A stretch of 64,000 bases of DNA from Delphinus delphis (GCF_949987515.2 NC_082689.1:5489001-5553000); one strand, 5' to 3'; counted from the stretch's first letter, positions 1 to 11,233 are shown. Made by a program: numbers and translations. Notes: generated from the letters alone by a model not told the origin.

Positions 1-560
1 AGGGGAGAGTGTGTCGCCCTCAGAAGAGACATGCATGACGCTGGCAGCTTCAGGCAAAGGTGGTCTTCCACTCGGGTCACACCGCTGCCCATCGAACTGT
101 ATCACGATGCTACTGGCTTGGCCCTCTGGGGAGGAGGCTATGCTTCACGACGGGCACGATGTGGGGACCAGGCCACGTGGAAGGGGGAAGAACACTGGGG
201 TCAAACACCCTCAGAGGCTGCCCAGGGGGTGCACTTTTGAACAGATAGGACCGAGAGCCCAACGCACACAGACTCCGAGCCACAGACACCTGCAGGAGAG
301 AGTGAGGAAGAGTACAGGGGGGTCAGAGGCCAGGAAGCGTATCCTGGGGATAGGCCGGGAGATTTCCCTTATCACCGGCTTGGATCCCACTGGTGGAAGG
401 AGTACTCAGCCCAGGAGAGGCTGGAGGGGGGTGAGGTAGGGCATCAGGCGCTGACGGGCAGCCCAGCGCCCCGGAGGAGAGGGCCTTCTGGTTGGTGGAG
501 CGCGGGACCTAAGGAGCCCACTGCAGGGGTCAGTGTCAGCGAGCCTGGACCAGACAGTGC
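1..560. other. Unassigned sequence, mildly CpG-enriched
   Basis: No repeat or exon is recognised. By hand count there are 23 CpG dinucleotides in the first 545 bases, more than in the AT-rich DNA that follows. A 142-codon frame (11-439, plus) crosses it but shows no familiar motif and looks incidental. The stretch is cut by the window edge, so it could be the flank of something outside. Confidence 0.4.
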
Positions 561-1110
561 ACAGCCCAGATGCATTTTATAAAAACTTAATTATGGAAGC
601 TTTTGAGGTAATACAATCTAAAATTTTGAAACTCACTTCACCTTATGCACAAAATTTGGTATAAAGACCCTTTCTTTAAATTATTCTTACGAGAAAATTA
701 GTCTTAAATAACGCAAAACCTTCCAGAAATCCACCTTTTGCCTAAAATGCGACTTCCCCATGTTCCAGAGGTTCAGAGTCTGGGAAGCGGCAGCCGGCTC
801 AGGTCTGCAGGGCAGGACTGGAGTCCTTCAGGGTGGGGCTCAAGGAGGCCCCCAAACTTGGACTGAGCTGCCTTCCAACCAAGCATATTTTCTTTAGGCC
901 CTGATTTATGGGTTCGTGAAATTTTGTACAGTTAAATTCTAAATTGTCTTCCCTTTCTAATCACGCTCTTTTTAAACTGCCCGCTCCCGTGTAGAGCAAA
1001 GATAAGAAACAACAACTTGCATGAGCTCCAAGCGTTATAGTCTTCAGAGCTTGTTCACATCCTCCAGCCAGGATCTGGGTACCTCACAAGGGCCTCTGGA
1101 TGCTACACTG
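561..1110. other. Unassigned sequence
   Basis: Nothing is recognised. Composition changes from GC-rich to AT-rich near 570. Confidence 0.4.
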
Positions 1111-1160
1111 GTACCCACTGAATGTTGAATGAATGAACGAATGAATGAGTGAACGCATTA
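1111..1160 (+). repeat. (GAAT)n-like tail, possible L2 3' end
   Basis: Tandem gaatgaatgaac units follow a short stretch resembling the end of LINE L2, whose 3' terminus is typically a TGAATGAA repeat. Too little body is preserved to be sure it is not a plain simple repeat. Confidence 0.4.
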
Positions 1161-1204
1161 TCCTATGTGAGACTGGACACATCCCTGTGATACATGTTGT
1201 ATTA

Positions 1205-1234
1205 TTCAAGGTTCTCCAGAGAAACAGAACCAAC

Positions 1235-1274
<40 letters not shown>

Positions 1275-1685
1275 GGCTCCCACAATTATGGAGTCTGAGA
1301 AGTCCCCAGATCTGTCGTTGGCAAGCTGAGGAACCCAGGACACTCAATGATATAGCTCCAGTCCAAGCCCAAAGGCCTGAGAACCAGGAGAGGTGATGGC
1401 GTACATTCCAGTCTGAAGGCAGGAAGGGACTGATGTCCCAGCTCAGGGCAGTGAGGCAGGAGGCGTTTCCTCTTACTTCTGGACGTGGCTGCCTTTCTGT
1501 TCCATTCAGGCCATCGGTGCGTTGGGTGAGACCCACCCACATTGGGGAGGGCCATCTGCTTTACCCAGTCTACCGATGCAAAGTATTAATTTCATCCAGA
1601 AACACATCTTCACAGACACATCCTGCATAATGTTTGACTAAATGTCTGGGTACCCTGTGGCCCAGTCAAGTTGACACATCACACA
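1205..1685 (-). mobile_element. Old LTR-like dispersed repeat (name not assigned)
   Basis: Read on the plus strand it starts with ggttctccagagaaacagaacc and ends with cccagtcaagttgacacatc. This is the reverse complement of a widespread mammalian repeat that begins with a gtgtcaacttgactggg-type motif and ends with ttctgtttctctggagaacc. The same family recurs in plus orientation at 14731-15125 and 57885-58205. Its AATAAA-bearing 3' end suggests an LTR, possibly ERVL-MaLR, but I cannot name the subfamily. A (GT)n array interrupts it. Confidence 0.65.
1237..1270. repeat. (GT)n microsatellite
   Basis: An uninterrupted GT dinucleotide run of about 17 units lies inside the LTR-like repeat. It is a likely length-polymorphic locus. 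Confidence 0.95.
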
Positions 1686-3325
1686 TATGTTTTATAAACG
1701 CATATGTTGCCAGCATTTACCTTCTCTTCCAATAGAGTTAATGTCTTTGATCAGGGATGGTATAGTTGCTTTTAGCTTATTTAGTACCAAGCAAGAAGTT
1801 TCAGGAAACAAATACACAAAACCTTCATCTATTTTTAGTTTGCACAAAATGTACTCCAGGTTTATCTTTTCAGTGAAAAGATGCCAAGATCAAATGTTTT
1901 CCAGGAGTTGGGAGGCCTGTCACAGTGTGCTGTACGCCTTCTGCCATAGAACAAAAGAAAAGTGGGCGAGCTGCGTCAATCTGGCCAGGGTTTCAGCATC
2001 TAAAGGAAACTTTGCCGGCCTGTTTTTCCTGATATTTCATTAGCTTCTAATGGAAGGCTCTGTGGTCCTGTCGCTAACTCATCCTTCACCTTCTCCCTGA
2101 GGTGTACCTGAGTCTCCCCTGAGAACACACAGTTGTGCTCTGTGTACGACCCTTAGAATGGGCTGCGTGACTCAGACATCAGCCAAACGGATCATTGTTT
2201 CAACAAAGACAGTGACCGTAAGGCATTCCTCAGATGCGGAGGTGACACCTGGCCACCCCCGTGTTGGTGTCCAGGCAACATCAGGTTACAGTGAACGATG
2301 TGACAGCTGTCTTAAATTGCTTGGTTCTAGCTCAGAGATGGGTGGGTTCAGTGGGGGAAGCGCAAAGATGAAAATAAATAAATAAAAAGGGGAAATCTGA
2401 ATAACCAGGGCTCAGGAAGGTTCAGAATTTATGACCTCAACATAGAGAGTTTGCGACGATTCACTCTAGTGCCCGTATTTCAACATATGGACCAACTCAG
2501 TTCCACTCTTTGTGTGTCTTCTACCCAGCTACCCTCTGGCTACTTTCTCTGAATCTTGGTTCTAATCCTGAGAAATAGAGGATCTGACTCAGTCTAAACA
2601 CGAACCGGTCTTCTTAAGGTTATGTGTGTTCTGTCTCGTACAGCCATCTCTGGCCCAGGGGAGTCCCATGGCACCAAGATGGTTCCCCAGCCTCGATTAT
2701 GACGGGGCTGTGGACAGGACCAGTTCCAGTAGAAGGGCCATGGGCAGGGCTGACCTGCCAACACAATCTTTTTTAATTGCTTAATCCAAGTGTGCTGGAG
2801 CCAACTCGTATTGGATGGTGAGAACTGACTGAAACTTCCAGGAATTGTGTGAGCCAGTTAAACACAGTCATGATTAAAAATTAAATTGTACGAATTTTCA
2901 ATAAAACAAAATATAAATACGAATTACTTTACTACATTTTGCTATTATCTATGCCTAATAATAGATATCATCTATCTCAGTGATAGGTACTGTCTAATGG
3001 CGTGTTACCATGATGCGTCTCTACCCAAGTGCACATTTAGTGATGTCAGGTTGGCCATCAGGAGTATTTACACCGTGGAAATTGTCAAGTGCGACATACT
3101 AGGGCTTAATTTACTGTGGTGTTAATTGTCTAGACTTAAGAAATTGATAGAGAAATGTTAATAACGCAAATTAGATTTGAAACTGGGAATGTCTATAGCC
3201 ACCATATTATGAATAGCACAAAAAAATTGAGGAAATTTCTTCCAGTGTTTAAAAGTATTGTCTGATTCAGCAAAAGTGACTCACACCATTGATAAACAAG
3301 TTTCAACACACAACTTCGGTGTTTC
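1686..3325. other. Unassigned sequence, no gene seen
   Basis: I see no convincing exon, repeat body or RNA gene. The 2750-3320 part is AT-rich and has the eroded look of an ancient repeat, but I cannot place it in a family. The frames here are short and lack recognisable motifs. Confidence 0.4.
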
Positions 3326-3780
3326 ATTTTTGTCTTTTTTAATTAATTTTTTTATACAATTGTTACAGGTTATACTCCGTTTACAGTTATTATAAAATAT
3401 TGGCTATATTCCCCGTGTTGTAAAGTACCTCCTTGTAGCCCATCTTACACCCAGTAGTTTGTACCTTCCACCCCCCAACCCCTATATTGCCCCTCCTCCC
3501 CACTGGTAACCACTAGTTTCTTCTCTACATCTGTGAGTCTGCTTCTTTTTTTGTATATTCACTAGTTTGTTGTATTTTTTAGATTCCGTATATAAGTGGT
3601 ATCGTATACTATTTGTCTTTCTCTGACTTATTTCACTTAGCATAATGCCCTCCAAATCCATCCTTGTTGCTGCAAATGGCAAAATGTCGTTCTTTTTTAT
3701 GGTTGAGTAGTATTCCATTGTCCGTGTGTGTGTATGTATGTATATGTGTATGTGTGTGTGTACATATATACACACCACAT
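3326..3780 (-). mobile_element. L1 3' end, 5'-truncated
   Basis: The stretch contains the reverse complement of the cetartiodactyl L1 3' region: tctgtgagtctgcttc, then tttgtctttctctgactta, then tggttgagtagtattccattg. On the minus strand the last part still encodes the L1 ORF2 C-terminus (MEYYSTIKKNDILPFAAT...), followed by the 3' UTR. A TG/TATG-rich microsatellite (3723-3775) has expanded at the 5' truncation side. No clear TSD was found. Confidence 0.85.
3723..3775. repeat. TG/TATG-rich simple repeat
   Basis: Mixed TG, TATG and TATA units form a microsatellite at the site where this L1 family often carries a TG-rich stretch. Compare the pure (GT)n at 53129-53174. Confidence 0.85.
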
Positions 3781-4482
3781 CAAGGAAAATATCAAACAAC
3801 ACTTGTCTCACAACTACACTTATTTGTCAGTGGCAACCATAGGTTGGCTGTGGATACAAGAGTCTACCAAAAATCAAAAAAATCATTGTGTCAGAGTCAA
3901 CTGGCTACACAGAATTTACAGCAAAGAGTACGGTATATGTTAGAATTTGTAAATTGTATGTTACACATCCTTTATATCAATAACACTTATAATAACCATA
4001 TATACGTGTATATACACATATTCTCTTTTTTGAAGGTGGGAAGCCCATTGATAAACCTTTGCCAGCACCCACATAGTCTTGCCCCTCCCACAGGACAGCT
4101 CATGGGTGAGGGGAGCACAGGAGGGAGCTGCGGCGTAGGTATCCGGAAAGAGCAGACGAGGCTGAGCGGGAGCTGCTTCTCCTGCAGGAGGGGATGATGC
4201 AGCCAAGAGTCCACGAATCCCCTGAGATAGTGGGATTCACATTCCCGCCCCAGACGGTACTGATGACCATGGGTGATGGAGCAGCAGGGACAGCCAACCA
4301 GCCAAGAGGGGATGTCAACTCAACAACTGGGTAAGGATCCATCTTCCTCCCGCACATACCAGCACCATGGAGGGAGTGAGGTGGTGTTGCATTCCCCGCC
4401 TCAGATCCAGACACATAGTGCCTGGGTGTAAACGTTTGCTCAAGGGAAGGGAGGAGATATAAATCACACCAGAGATGGAGGC
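3781..4482. other. Unassigned sequence
   Basis: Nothing is recognised. Minus-strand frames of 75-104 codons exist at 3987-4414 but resemble no family I know. Confidence 0.4.
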
Positions 4483-5055
4483 TTTAGACTGGACTGAGTT
4501 TTGTTTGTTTGTTTGTTTGGGTCCTCTATCTTTTCTTCTTGGTGAGCCTGACCAAAGGTTTGTTGATTTTGTCTATCTTTCAAAACCAGGTTTTGGTTTT
4601 ATTGATTTTTTTCTATTTTTAAAAAATCTCTTTATTTCTTCTCTGATCTTTATTATTTCCTTCCTTCTGCTGGCTTTAGGTTTTGTTTGTTCTTCTTTTT
4701 CTAATTCTTTTAGGTGGTAAGTTAGGTTGTTTACTTGAGATTTTTCTTGTTTTTTGAGGAAAGTGTCTATTGCTATGAACTTCCCTCTTAGGACTCCTTT
4801 GCTGCATCCCATAGCTTTTGTAAGGTTGTGTTTTCATTGTCATTTGTCTCGAGGTATTTTTTTGTTTCCTCTTTGATTTCATCGTTGACCCATTGGTTTT
4901 TTGGTAGCATGCTGTTTAGTCTCCACGTAATTGGTTTTTTCTCCTTTCTCTTTCTGTGGTTGACTTCTAGTTTCATGCCATTGTGGTCAGAAAAGATGCT
5001 TGAAATAATTCCTATCCTATTAAATTTGTTGAGGTTTTAGACTTGACTAAGTTTT
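4483..5055 (-). mobile_element. Internal L1 ORF2 fragment with target-site duplications
   Basis: The minus strand encodes L1 ORF2 from the end of the endonuclease domain into the start of the reverse transcriptase, in overlapping broken frames; for example MKLEVNHRKRKEKKPITWRL at 4788-4976. It is flanked by near-identical 20-bp copies, TTTAGACTGGACTGAGTTTT (4483-4502) and TTTAGACTTGACTAAGTTTT (5036-5055). The element's 3' side on the plus strand is a (TTTG)n run, i.e. a CAAA-type A-rich tail. The normal L1 3' UTR is absent, so the inserted RNA appears to have ended inside ORF2. Confidence 0.85.
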
Positions 5056-5549
5056 AAAACCCAAAAGTAACTGGAAAGCTCTGGATTCTGTTTAATGCAT
5101 TATTAAGGAATGAAAAGGAAGATCCAACAATATACAGTTCAAGATGCTGATGAAAGAAAAAAAATCCATATTTCTATCTCAAAGAGTTACAACTGATCAT
5201 TGAAGAACCTGGCTAGACTTGTCCTGAATAACTTTTAATTTTATTATATGTGCAGTGACACATTCTCCTCTTTTCTTTGCTAAAATCTCAGAGCCAAATC
5301 AGTGACCACCCTTGCCAACTCAAAGGAAGTGATGGTATTTCTTTAATGCAATAATCTGTATTATCTTCCTGTACATATTTTCCAATGGCTCTCACTTCCT
5401 CAATTATTTATTCTTTTTTTTCCAGAAGAATCAAAATCTCTTATTTTTGTTCTAAAACTTAATAATTCAATTGTGCTTTTCTTTCCCCCAAACAAATAGA
5501 TATAAACAATGATTTCAATAGTTAAATAAGTACTTTTCCATTTTAAAAT
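5056..5549. other. AT-rich unassigned sequence
   Basis: Nothing specific is recognised. A-rich and T-rich stretches suggest old repeat debris. Confidence 0.35.
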
Positions 5550-5868
5550 CTTGAAAAAAAATTTTTTAATTTATTTTTTATTAATTAAAAAAATTAAATA
5601 TAGTTAATTTACAATGTTGTGTTAGTTTCAAGTGTACAGCAAAGTGATTCAGTTATTACATATAAATATATTCTCTTTCAGATTCTTTTCCATTGTAGGT
5701 TATTACAAGATATTGAGTATAGTTCTTTGTGCTATTCAGTAGGTCCTTGCTGTTTACCTATTTTATATATAGTAGTGTGTATACATTAACCCTAAACTCC
5801 TAACTTATCACCCCCCCTCCCGCTATCCCCTTTGGTAACCATGTTTGTTTTCTATGTCTGTGCCTGAG
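5550..5868 (-). mobile_element. L1 3' UTR fragment
   Basis: The reverse complement of the cetartiodactyl L1 3' UTR is clear: ttacaatgttgtgttagttt, gtgctattcagtaggtcctt, and ggtaaccatgtttgttttct. It is truncated before ORF2. T-rich sequence at its left edge corresponds to the A-tail. No confident TSD. Confidence 0.85.
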
Positions 5869-6254
5869 TATTTATTCTTATCATTTGTATCAGAAGTAGT
5901 CAACGGTGAAATCAAAGAGGAAACAAAAATTGCCTCAAGTTTTAGGAAGATGAATACTGGGAATAAATGAAAAAGTGCACTACTAAGGTAAGATATGACT
6001 ATGGTGTTGGGAACTGTGAAGGAAGAATAAAAGACCCTGACCACGGGACATGATGGAAGTGGAAGCTTATGGTTTTTGACATTTGAGGAATCCAGCTACA
6101 AGCTCAGATTGTGTTGATACTGTGAGGGCTTTGGTTTCTCACTTCATTTCTTTTTGGTTTTTAACCTCACAGTAAGACAGCCAAGTTAATCACACTTCTC
6201 AGTTCAGGACACTTTTCTGCTACTGATCCGTGAAAGGTGCCTCTTCCATTATCC
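5869..6254. other. Unassigned sequence
   Basis: No gene or repeat family is recognised in this spacer between an L1 fragment and a SINE. Confidence 0.4.
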
Positions 6255-6489
6255 TTTTGTCCCCATTCTGGTTTTATTTTTTTGCGGTACACGGGCCTCT
6301 CACTGCTGTGACCTCTCCCGTCACGGAGCACAGGCTCCGGACGCTCAGGATCAGCGGCCATGGCTCACGGGCCCAGACGCTCCGTGGCATGTGGGATCTT
6401 CCCGGACTGGGGCACGAACCCACGTCCCCTGCATCGGCAGGCGGACTCTCAACCACTGTGCCACCAGGGAAGCCCTTTTGTCCCCATTC
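6255..6489 (-). mobile_element. Short-form CHR SINE with TSD
   Basis: A tRNA-Glu-derived SINE in reverse orientation: poly(T)-gcggtac at the left and ccaccagggaagccc at the right. TTTTGTCCCCATTC occurs at 6255-6268 and again at 6476-6489, a 14-bp perfect target-site duplication. Several CpG sites have decayed (cacgg, tcacgg), so this copy is not the youngest. Confidence 0.95.
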
Positions 6490-6562
6490 CGAATTCCTCA
6501 TTTCCATCTTCCTTGCAGCAACTATTTTAATGTATTTAATGTCTATCTTCTTGTTCATATGT

Positions 6563-6955
6563 GTATTAGTTTGATAGGGCCCCTGTGACAAAGCACCACA
6601 GATTGGATGGCTTAAGCAATAGAATTTATTTTCTCTCAGTTCTTGAGGCTGGAAGTCCAAGATCAAGATGTTGGCAGAGTTGGTGTCTTCTGAGGCCTCC
6701 TCTCCTGGGCTTGGAGATGTCTGTCTCCTTGCTTTATCTTCACATGGTCTTTCCTCTGTGTATATCTGTGACCTAACCTCTTCTTCTTGTAAGGACAACA
6801 GTCAGTTAAATTAGGGCCCACATTAATGACTTCATTTTTAACATAATTACTTCCTTAAAGACCTTATCTCTATAATCAATCAGATTTTGAGGTACTAGGG
6901 GTTAGGGCTTCAACATACAGATTCTAGGAGGACACAATTTAAGCCATAACAATAT
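6563..6955 (-). mobile_element. MLT1-type LTR (ERVL-MaLR)
   Basis: On the plus strand it runs from tgtattagtttgatagggcc through cagttcttgaggctggaagt to gacacaatttaagccataac. This is the reverse complement of the MLT1 LTR, whose sense strand begins with a tgttatgggctgaattgtg-like motif and ends near ggcagccctagcaaactaat. Nearly full length. No internal retroviral region adjoins it, so it is a solo LTR. Confidence 0.85.
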
Positions 6956-6989
6956 GAATTCCTGAAAAATTTGTATTTTTGTTTTTGGT

Positions 6990-7225
6990 GCTTTTTTTTT
7001 TTTTAGTAAAGTTGAACATCTGTTCATGTTTTTATAGTCCTGTATTTTATTGCATTTTCTCTCCAATGAAATGTCTTTCTACCTTTATTCCCTTCTGCTC
7101 TTGAGTTGTTGATCTTTTTTCAAATTGATCTGTTGTTGATTTGTTGGAGCTATTTTAAACATGTATTCTATGTACTCCATTGTCTGCATGTTGATTGCAA
7201 ATATCTTCCTCCAGTCTGTTGCAAA
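6990..7225 (-). mobile_element. Degraded L1 fragment
   Basis: Minus-strand similarity to the late ORF2 and 3' region of old mammalian L1s: gttcatgtttttatagtcct and gcaaatatcttcctccagtc. Heavily mutated. It may belong to the larger element that starts at 7245. Confidence 0.5.
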
Positions 7226-8459
7226 CATCATAAGTGTGTAGCTGAATGAAAATTTCCCCATGTTTATTGAGGCATAATTGAGAAATAAAAATTGTATACA
7301 GTCAAAGTGTGTGACTTGATGTTTTGATATACATATACATGATGAAATGATTACCACAATACAGCTGATTAACAAATCCATCACCTCACATATTTACCAA
7401 TTTTGCGTGTGTTTGTGGTGAGAGCACTTAAGATCTATTCTCTTGGTAAATTTCAAGAATACAATACATTATTGTTAACTGTGGTCACCAGGCTGCACAT
7501 TAGGTCTCTGAAGCTTATTTTGCATGACTAAAACTTTGTACCCCTTGACCAACATCCTCCACTCCCCAACCCCCAAGCCCAAGCAACCGCCATGCTACTC
7601 TCTGCCTCATGAGTTCAACTTTTATTATTAGATTCTACATACAGGCGACATCATGCCAATGAATTTTTATGAAGTAAACACAGTCACATGATAAGCACCA
7701 GTTCAGGAAGTAGAAGGTTTCCTGGCCCCCTCTGTGGATCCCCTCAATTGCTATTCTCTTCTTTTTCCCCAAAGGTAACTGCTATCCTGATTTCCAATGT
7801 CAATTGATTAGTGTAGCTATTTTTGCATTTTGTATAAATGAAATCATACACTATGACTTTTTGTGTGTCTGGCTCCTTTTAGTCAACAATATGTGTCTGA
7901 GAATCATTCACCTTGATGCATGTAGATTAGTTTGTTTTCATTGCTGTATACTAGTTCATTGTATTGTTATATCACAATTTGGGTTGTTACCAGTCTGTGA
8001 CAATTACAGATAACACTGTATGGAGATTCTTGAGCAGGTCTGTTTGTGTTCATATTTATGCATTTTGTTGGGTATATATCTAGAAGTAAAAGCGCTGGGT
8101 ATGTTTAGTATTCTTAATACAGCCAAATAGATTTCCAAAGTGGTCATAGAATTGATATTTCTTGCCAGCAACAAATGAAAGTTCCTATCACTTTACATCT
8201 TGCCATGTCTAGTTTAGCCAGTGTCTTTAACTTTACCCATTCTGGTAGGTATCCAGTGATATCTCACTGTGGTTTTAATTACACTTCCCTGACTAATGAG
8301 GATGAAAACCTATTTGTGTTTATTGGTCACTTGGATAATTTCTTTTGTGAAGTGCTTGTTGAAATTCTTGTCATTTCTTATTAATTTTTAAGAATATTGT
8401 ATATTTTCTGGATTTAAGCTCTTTGTCAGTTACACATGTTGCAAATATTTTATCTCATT

Positions 8460-8848
8460 CTGTGGTTTGCTTTTTTTTTTAATTTCTAAATTTATTTATT
8501 TATTTATTTTTGGCCGCGTTGGGTCTTCTTTGCTGTGCATGGGCTTTTCTCTAGTTGTGGCGAGCGGGGTCTACGCTTCTTTGCGGTGTGTGGGCTTCTC
8601 ATTGCAGTGGCTTCTCTTGTTGTGGAGCATGGGCTCTAGGCACGTGGGCTTCAGTACTTGTGCCTCTCAGGCTCAGTAGTTGTGGCTCTAGGGCTCTAGA
8701 GCACAGGCTCAGTAGTTGTGGTGCATGGCCTTAGTTGCTCCGTGGCATGGAGGACCTTCCTGGACCAGGGCTCGAACCCGTGTCCCCTGCATTGGCAGGC
8801 AGATTCTCAACCACTGTGCCACCAGGGAAGCCCTGTGGTTTGCTTTTT
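8460..8848 (-). mobile_element. Long-form CHR SINE with 16-bp TSD
   Basis: The reverse-oriented long form begins at the left with (TTTA)n and ttggccgcgttgggtcttc and ends with the tRNA-like head ccaccagggaagccc. CTGTGGTTTGCTTTTT flanks it at 8460-8475 and 8833-8848, a perfect duplication. The insertion is within the ancient L1. Confidence 0.95.
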
Positions 8849-9361
8849 AAATCTCATAATGATGTATTTTGTTGAACAGAAGTTCCTAATTATAACACAG
8901 TAATAATTTATCAGTCTTTTCCTTTATGATTATTGCTTTTTGGGTTCTGTTTAATAAATTTTTGCAATCTCAAGATCCTGAAGATATTCTGTGTTTTCTT
9001 CTAGAAGTTTTATTTCTTATCTTTCACACTTAGAGTTACAATCCTTGAGACTAAGTTAGGGTGTAGGAATGGAGATTCATTACGTTCCATATGGATATCT
9101 AGCTGATCCGGCACATTTAGTGAAAAGACCACAGTTTTCCTATTTACCTGCAGTACTATCTTTGCCATCAATCAAGTATCTTTTTATGTGGGAGTCTGCT
9201 TTTGGATCCTCTATTTGGTTCCATTGTTCCATCTATATTCTCTCTATTTGTCCCAATACGAGTAAGCAGAGTTTATCCTCCAACTTTGTCCTTAATTCTA
9301 AGGATTACTTTGCCTATTTTTTGCCCTTTATATTTACATATATATTTAAGAATACACTTGC

Positions 9362-9367
<6 letters not shown>

Positions 9368-9411
<44 letters not shown>
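9368..9411. repeat. (CA)n microsatellite
   Basis: A pure AC/CA run of about 22 units lies inside degraded L1 ORF2. A likely polymorphic locus. Confidence 0.95.
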
Positions 9412-9414
<3 letters not shown>

Positions 9415-10349
9415 GTTAGACTTTGCAGTGGGTGAGATGGCATTGAATTTATAGATAATTTGAAATAAACCAACATCATTATAATATGGAGCCTTTCAAC
9501 ACATGAACATGGTCTATCTCTCCATTTATTTAGTTTTTTATTAAATTTTCTCATTAATATTCAGTAGTTTTCCTTATAAAGGGCTTGCATGTCTTTGATA
9601 AGATCCATTCCTAGGTATTTGATGATTTTGGATGTTACTAAAATGTTTTAAAATTTAATTTTCTATTTGATTATTGTTGGTATGAAGAGATAAAATTGGG
9701 TTTTAATATTGACCTTTTATCCAGTGACTTTGATAAATTTGCTTATTAATTCTAATATTTAATCTAGCTTTTCTTATTAACATCATGTTGTCAGCAAGTA
9801 ATGATAGTTTTATACCTTCCTTTCCAACCCTTACATCTTTTTGTCCCCTTGGTTTATCCCACTGTTAGAGCCTCCAGTGTGATGTTTAGAAGAGGTGCCA
9901 GTGGGCATCTTTGTCTTGTTTCTGGTCTAGAGAAAACAATTCAACAATTCACATTTAACCACCAAGTTTAGAAGGGCTTCTTGTATTTCTTTTCTTTTCT
10001 TTTTTCTTAATGTATCAAATTAAGGAGGGTCCCTTTACTGTCAGGTTGATGCCAACTTTTAACATGAATGAATGTTGAATTTTGTCAGATGCTTCTGCTG
10101 TACCTACTGAGATGATCATATGATTATGCACCTGTGTTCTGTGTATGTGATGTAGAGAATTGCTATGGAAGGTGGATCTTGTACCCAAAAGCTTGGAGAA
10201 TAATCTTTTTTTTTACTCTTAATACTTTGTCTGTGGAGTCCATTAGTTTCTCTGGGTAGGAAATGTTCAGTCTGTAAATGATGATTTTTTAAATCTCTTT
10301 CTCCTTAATTCTTGTCTTTGTTTTTTCCCCTTCATTATTGGTCAGACCT

Positions 10350-10875
10350 TTGTCAGTGTCTTCAACAGTACCTGTAATAATGGGCATTCTTGTCTTGTTA
10401 CTAATCTTGAAAGCAATGTGTCTAAAGTTTCTCCAACAGGATGATAAGACTGACTGCAGGGCTTCCCTGGTGGCGCAGTGGTTGAGAGTCTGCCTGCCGA
10501 CGCAGGGGACACGGGTTTGTGCCCCGGTCCGGGAAGATCCCACATGCCGCGGAGCGGCTGGGCCCGTGAGCCATGGCCGCTGAGCCTGCGCGTCCGGAGC
10601 CTGTGCTCCGCAACGGGAGAGGCCACAACAGTGAGAGGCCCGCGTACCGCAAAAAAAGACTGACTACAAGTTACCAAGTTATGGAAGTTCATTTCTTCTT
10701 CCAGTTCGCTGAGAACTTCTTTTTTTTATTGAATAGGTATCGAGCATTACTAAATACTTTTTCTCTATCAGTTGAGATATCCCAGGCTTTTTCTCTTCTT
10801 TAATCTATTATTGTTCTACATTACTATCTGAAACTAATTCTGCGACTATATTGCATGACTGAGTATGGCAGCTTT
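10350..10875 (-). mobile_element. Second degraded L1 ORF2 fragment
   Basis: tgggcattcttgtcttgtta at 10382 and the ctttttctctatcagttgag stretch near 10760 repeat the part of ORF2 already seen at about 9905-10150. This must therefore be a separate L1 copy or an internal duplication, also on the minus strand. A short-form SINE splits it. Confidence 0.6.
10446..10668 (+). mobile_element. Short-form CHR SINE with TSD
   Basis: The sense SINE body is 10459-10655. It has an A-box-like tggcgcagtgg and a B-box-like ggtttgtgcccc near the 5' head, and ends cccgcgtaccgc-A7. TSDs are AAGACTGACTGCA (10446-10458) and AAGACTGACTACA (10656-10668). It lies tail-to-tail with the reverse SINE starting at 10888. 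Confidence 0.95.
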
Positions 10876-10887
10876 CTATCTTTTTAA

Positions 10888-11233
10888 AAATTAATTAACT
10901 AATTAATTTTTGGCTGTGTTGGGTCTTCGTTGCTGCGCGCGGGCTTTCTCTAGTTGCAGCGAGCAGGGGCTACTCTTCTTTGTGGTGCGCTGGCTTCTCA
11001 TTGCGGTGGCTTCTCTTTGTTGCGGAGCACGGGTTCTAGGCGCGAGGGCTTCAGTAGTTGCGGTGCGGGGGCTCAGTAGTTGTGGCTCGCGGGGTCTAGA
11101 GCACAGGCCGTGTAGCTGTGGCGCACGGGCTTGGCTGTTCCGTGGCATGTGGGATCTTCCTGGACTAGGGATCGAACCGGTGTCCCCTGCATTGGCAGGC
11201 AGATTCTTAACCACTGCGCCACAGGGAAGTCCC
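10888..11233 (-). mobile_element. Long-form CHR SINE
   Basis: The reverse long form runs from attaatttttggctgtgttg, with the characteristic gcggtggcttctctttgttg in the middle, to ccacagggaagtccc. The TSD is unclear: only a short T-rich match remains on the two sides. CpG-rich internal modules are still well preserved. Confidence 0.93.

Larger units (their letters stand above)
7245..10230 (-). mobile_element. Large ancient L1 on the minus strand
   Basis: The plus strand reads the complement of an L1M-type element. The 3' UTR comes first (tttattgaggcataattgag, ttaactgtggtcaccagg). ORF2 C-terminal sequence follows (gttgggtatatatctagaag, tccaaagtggtcatag), and then the reverse transcriptase region (gtgccagtgggcatctttgt). 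The reading frame is destroyed. It is interrupted by a long-form SINE (8460-8848) and a (CA)n array (9368-9411). Confidence 0.8.

Noticed and set aside
6274..6798. 174-codon minus frame
   Set aside because: It is a translation of SINE plus MLT1 LTR sequence. The repeated protein-like strings seen in many frames of the window (for example [20 protein letters not shown]) all come from the CHR SINE.
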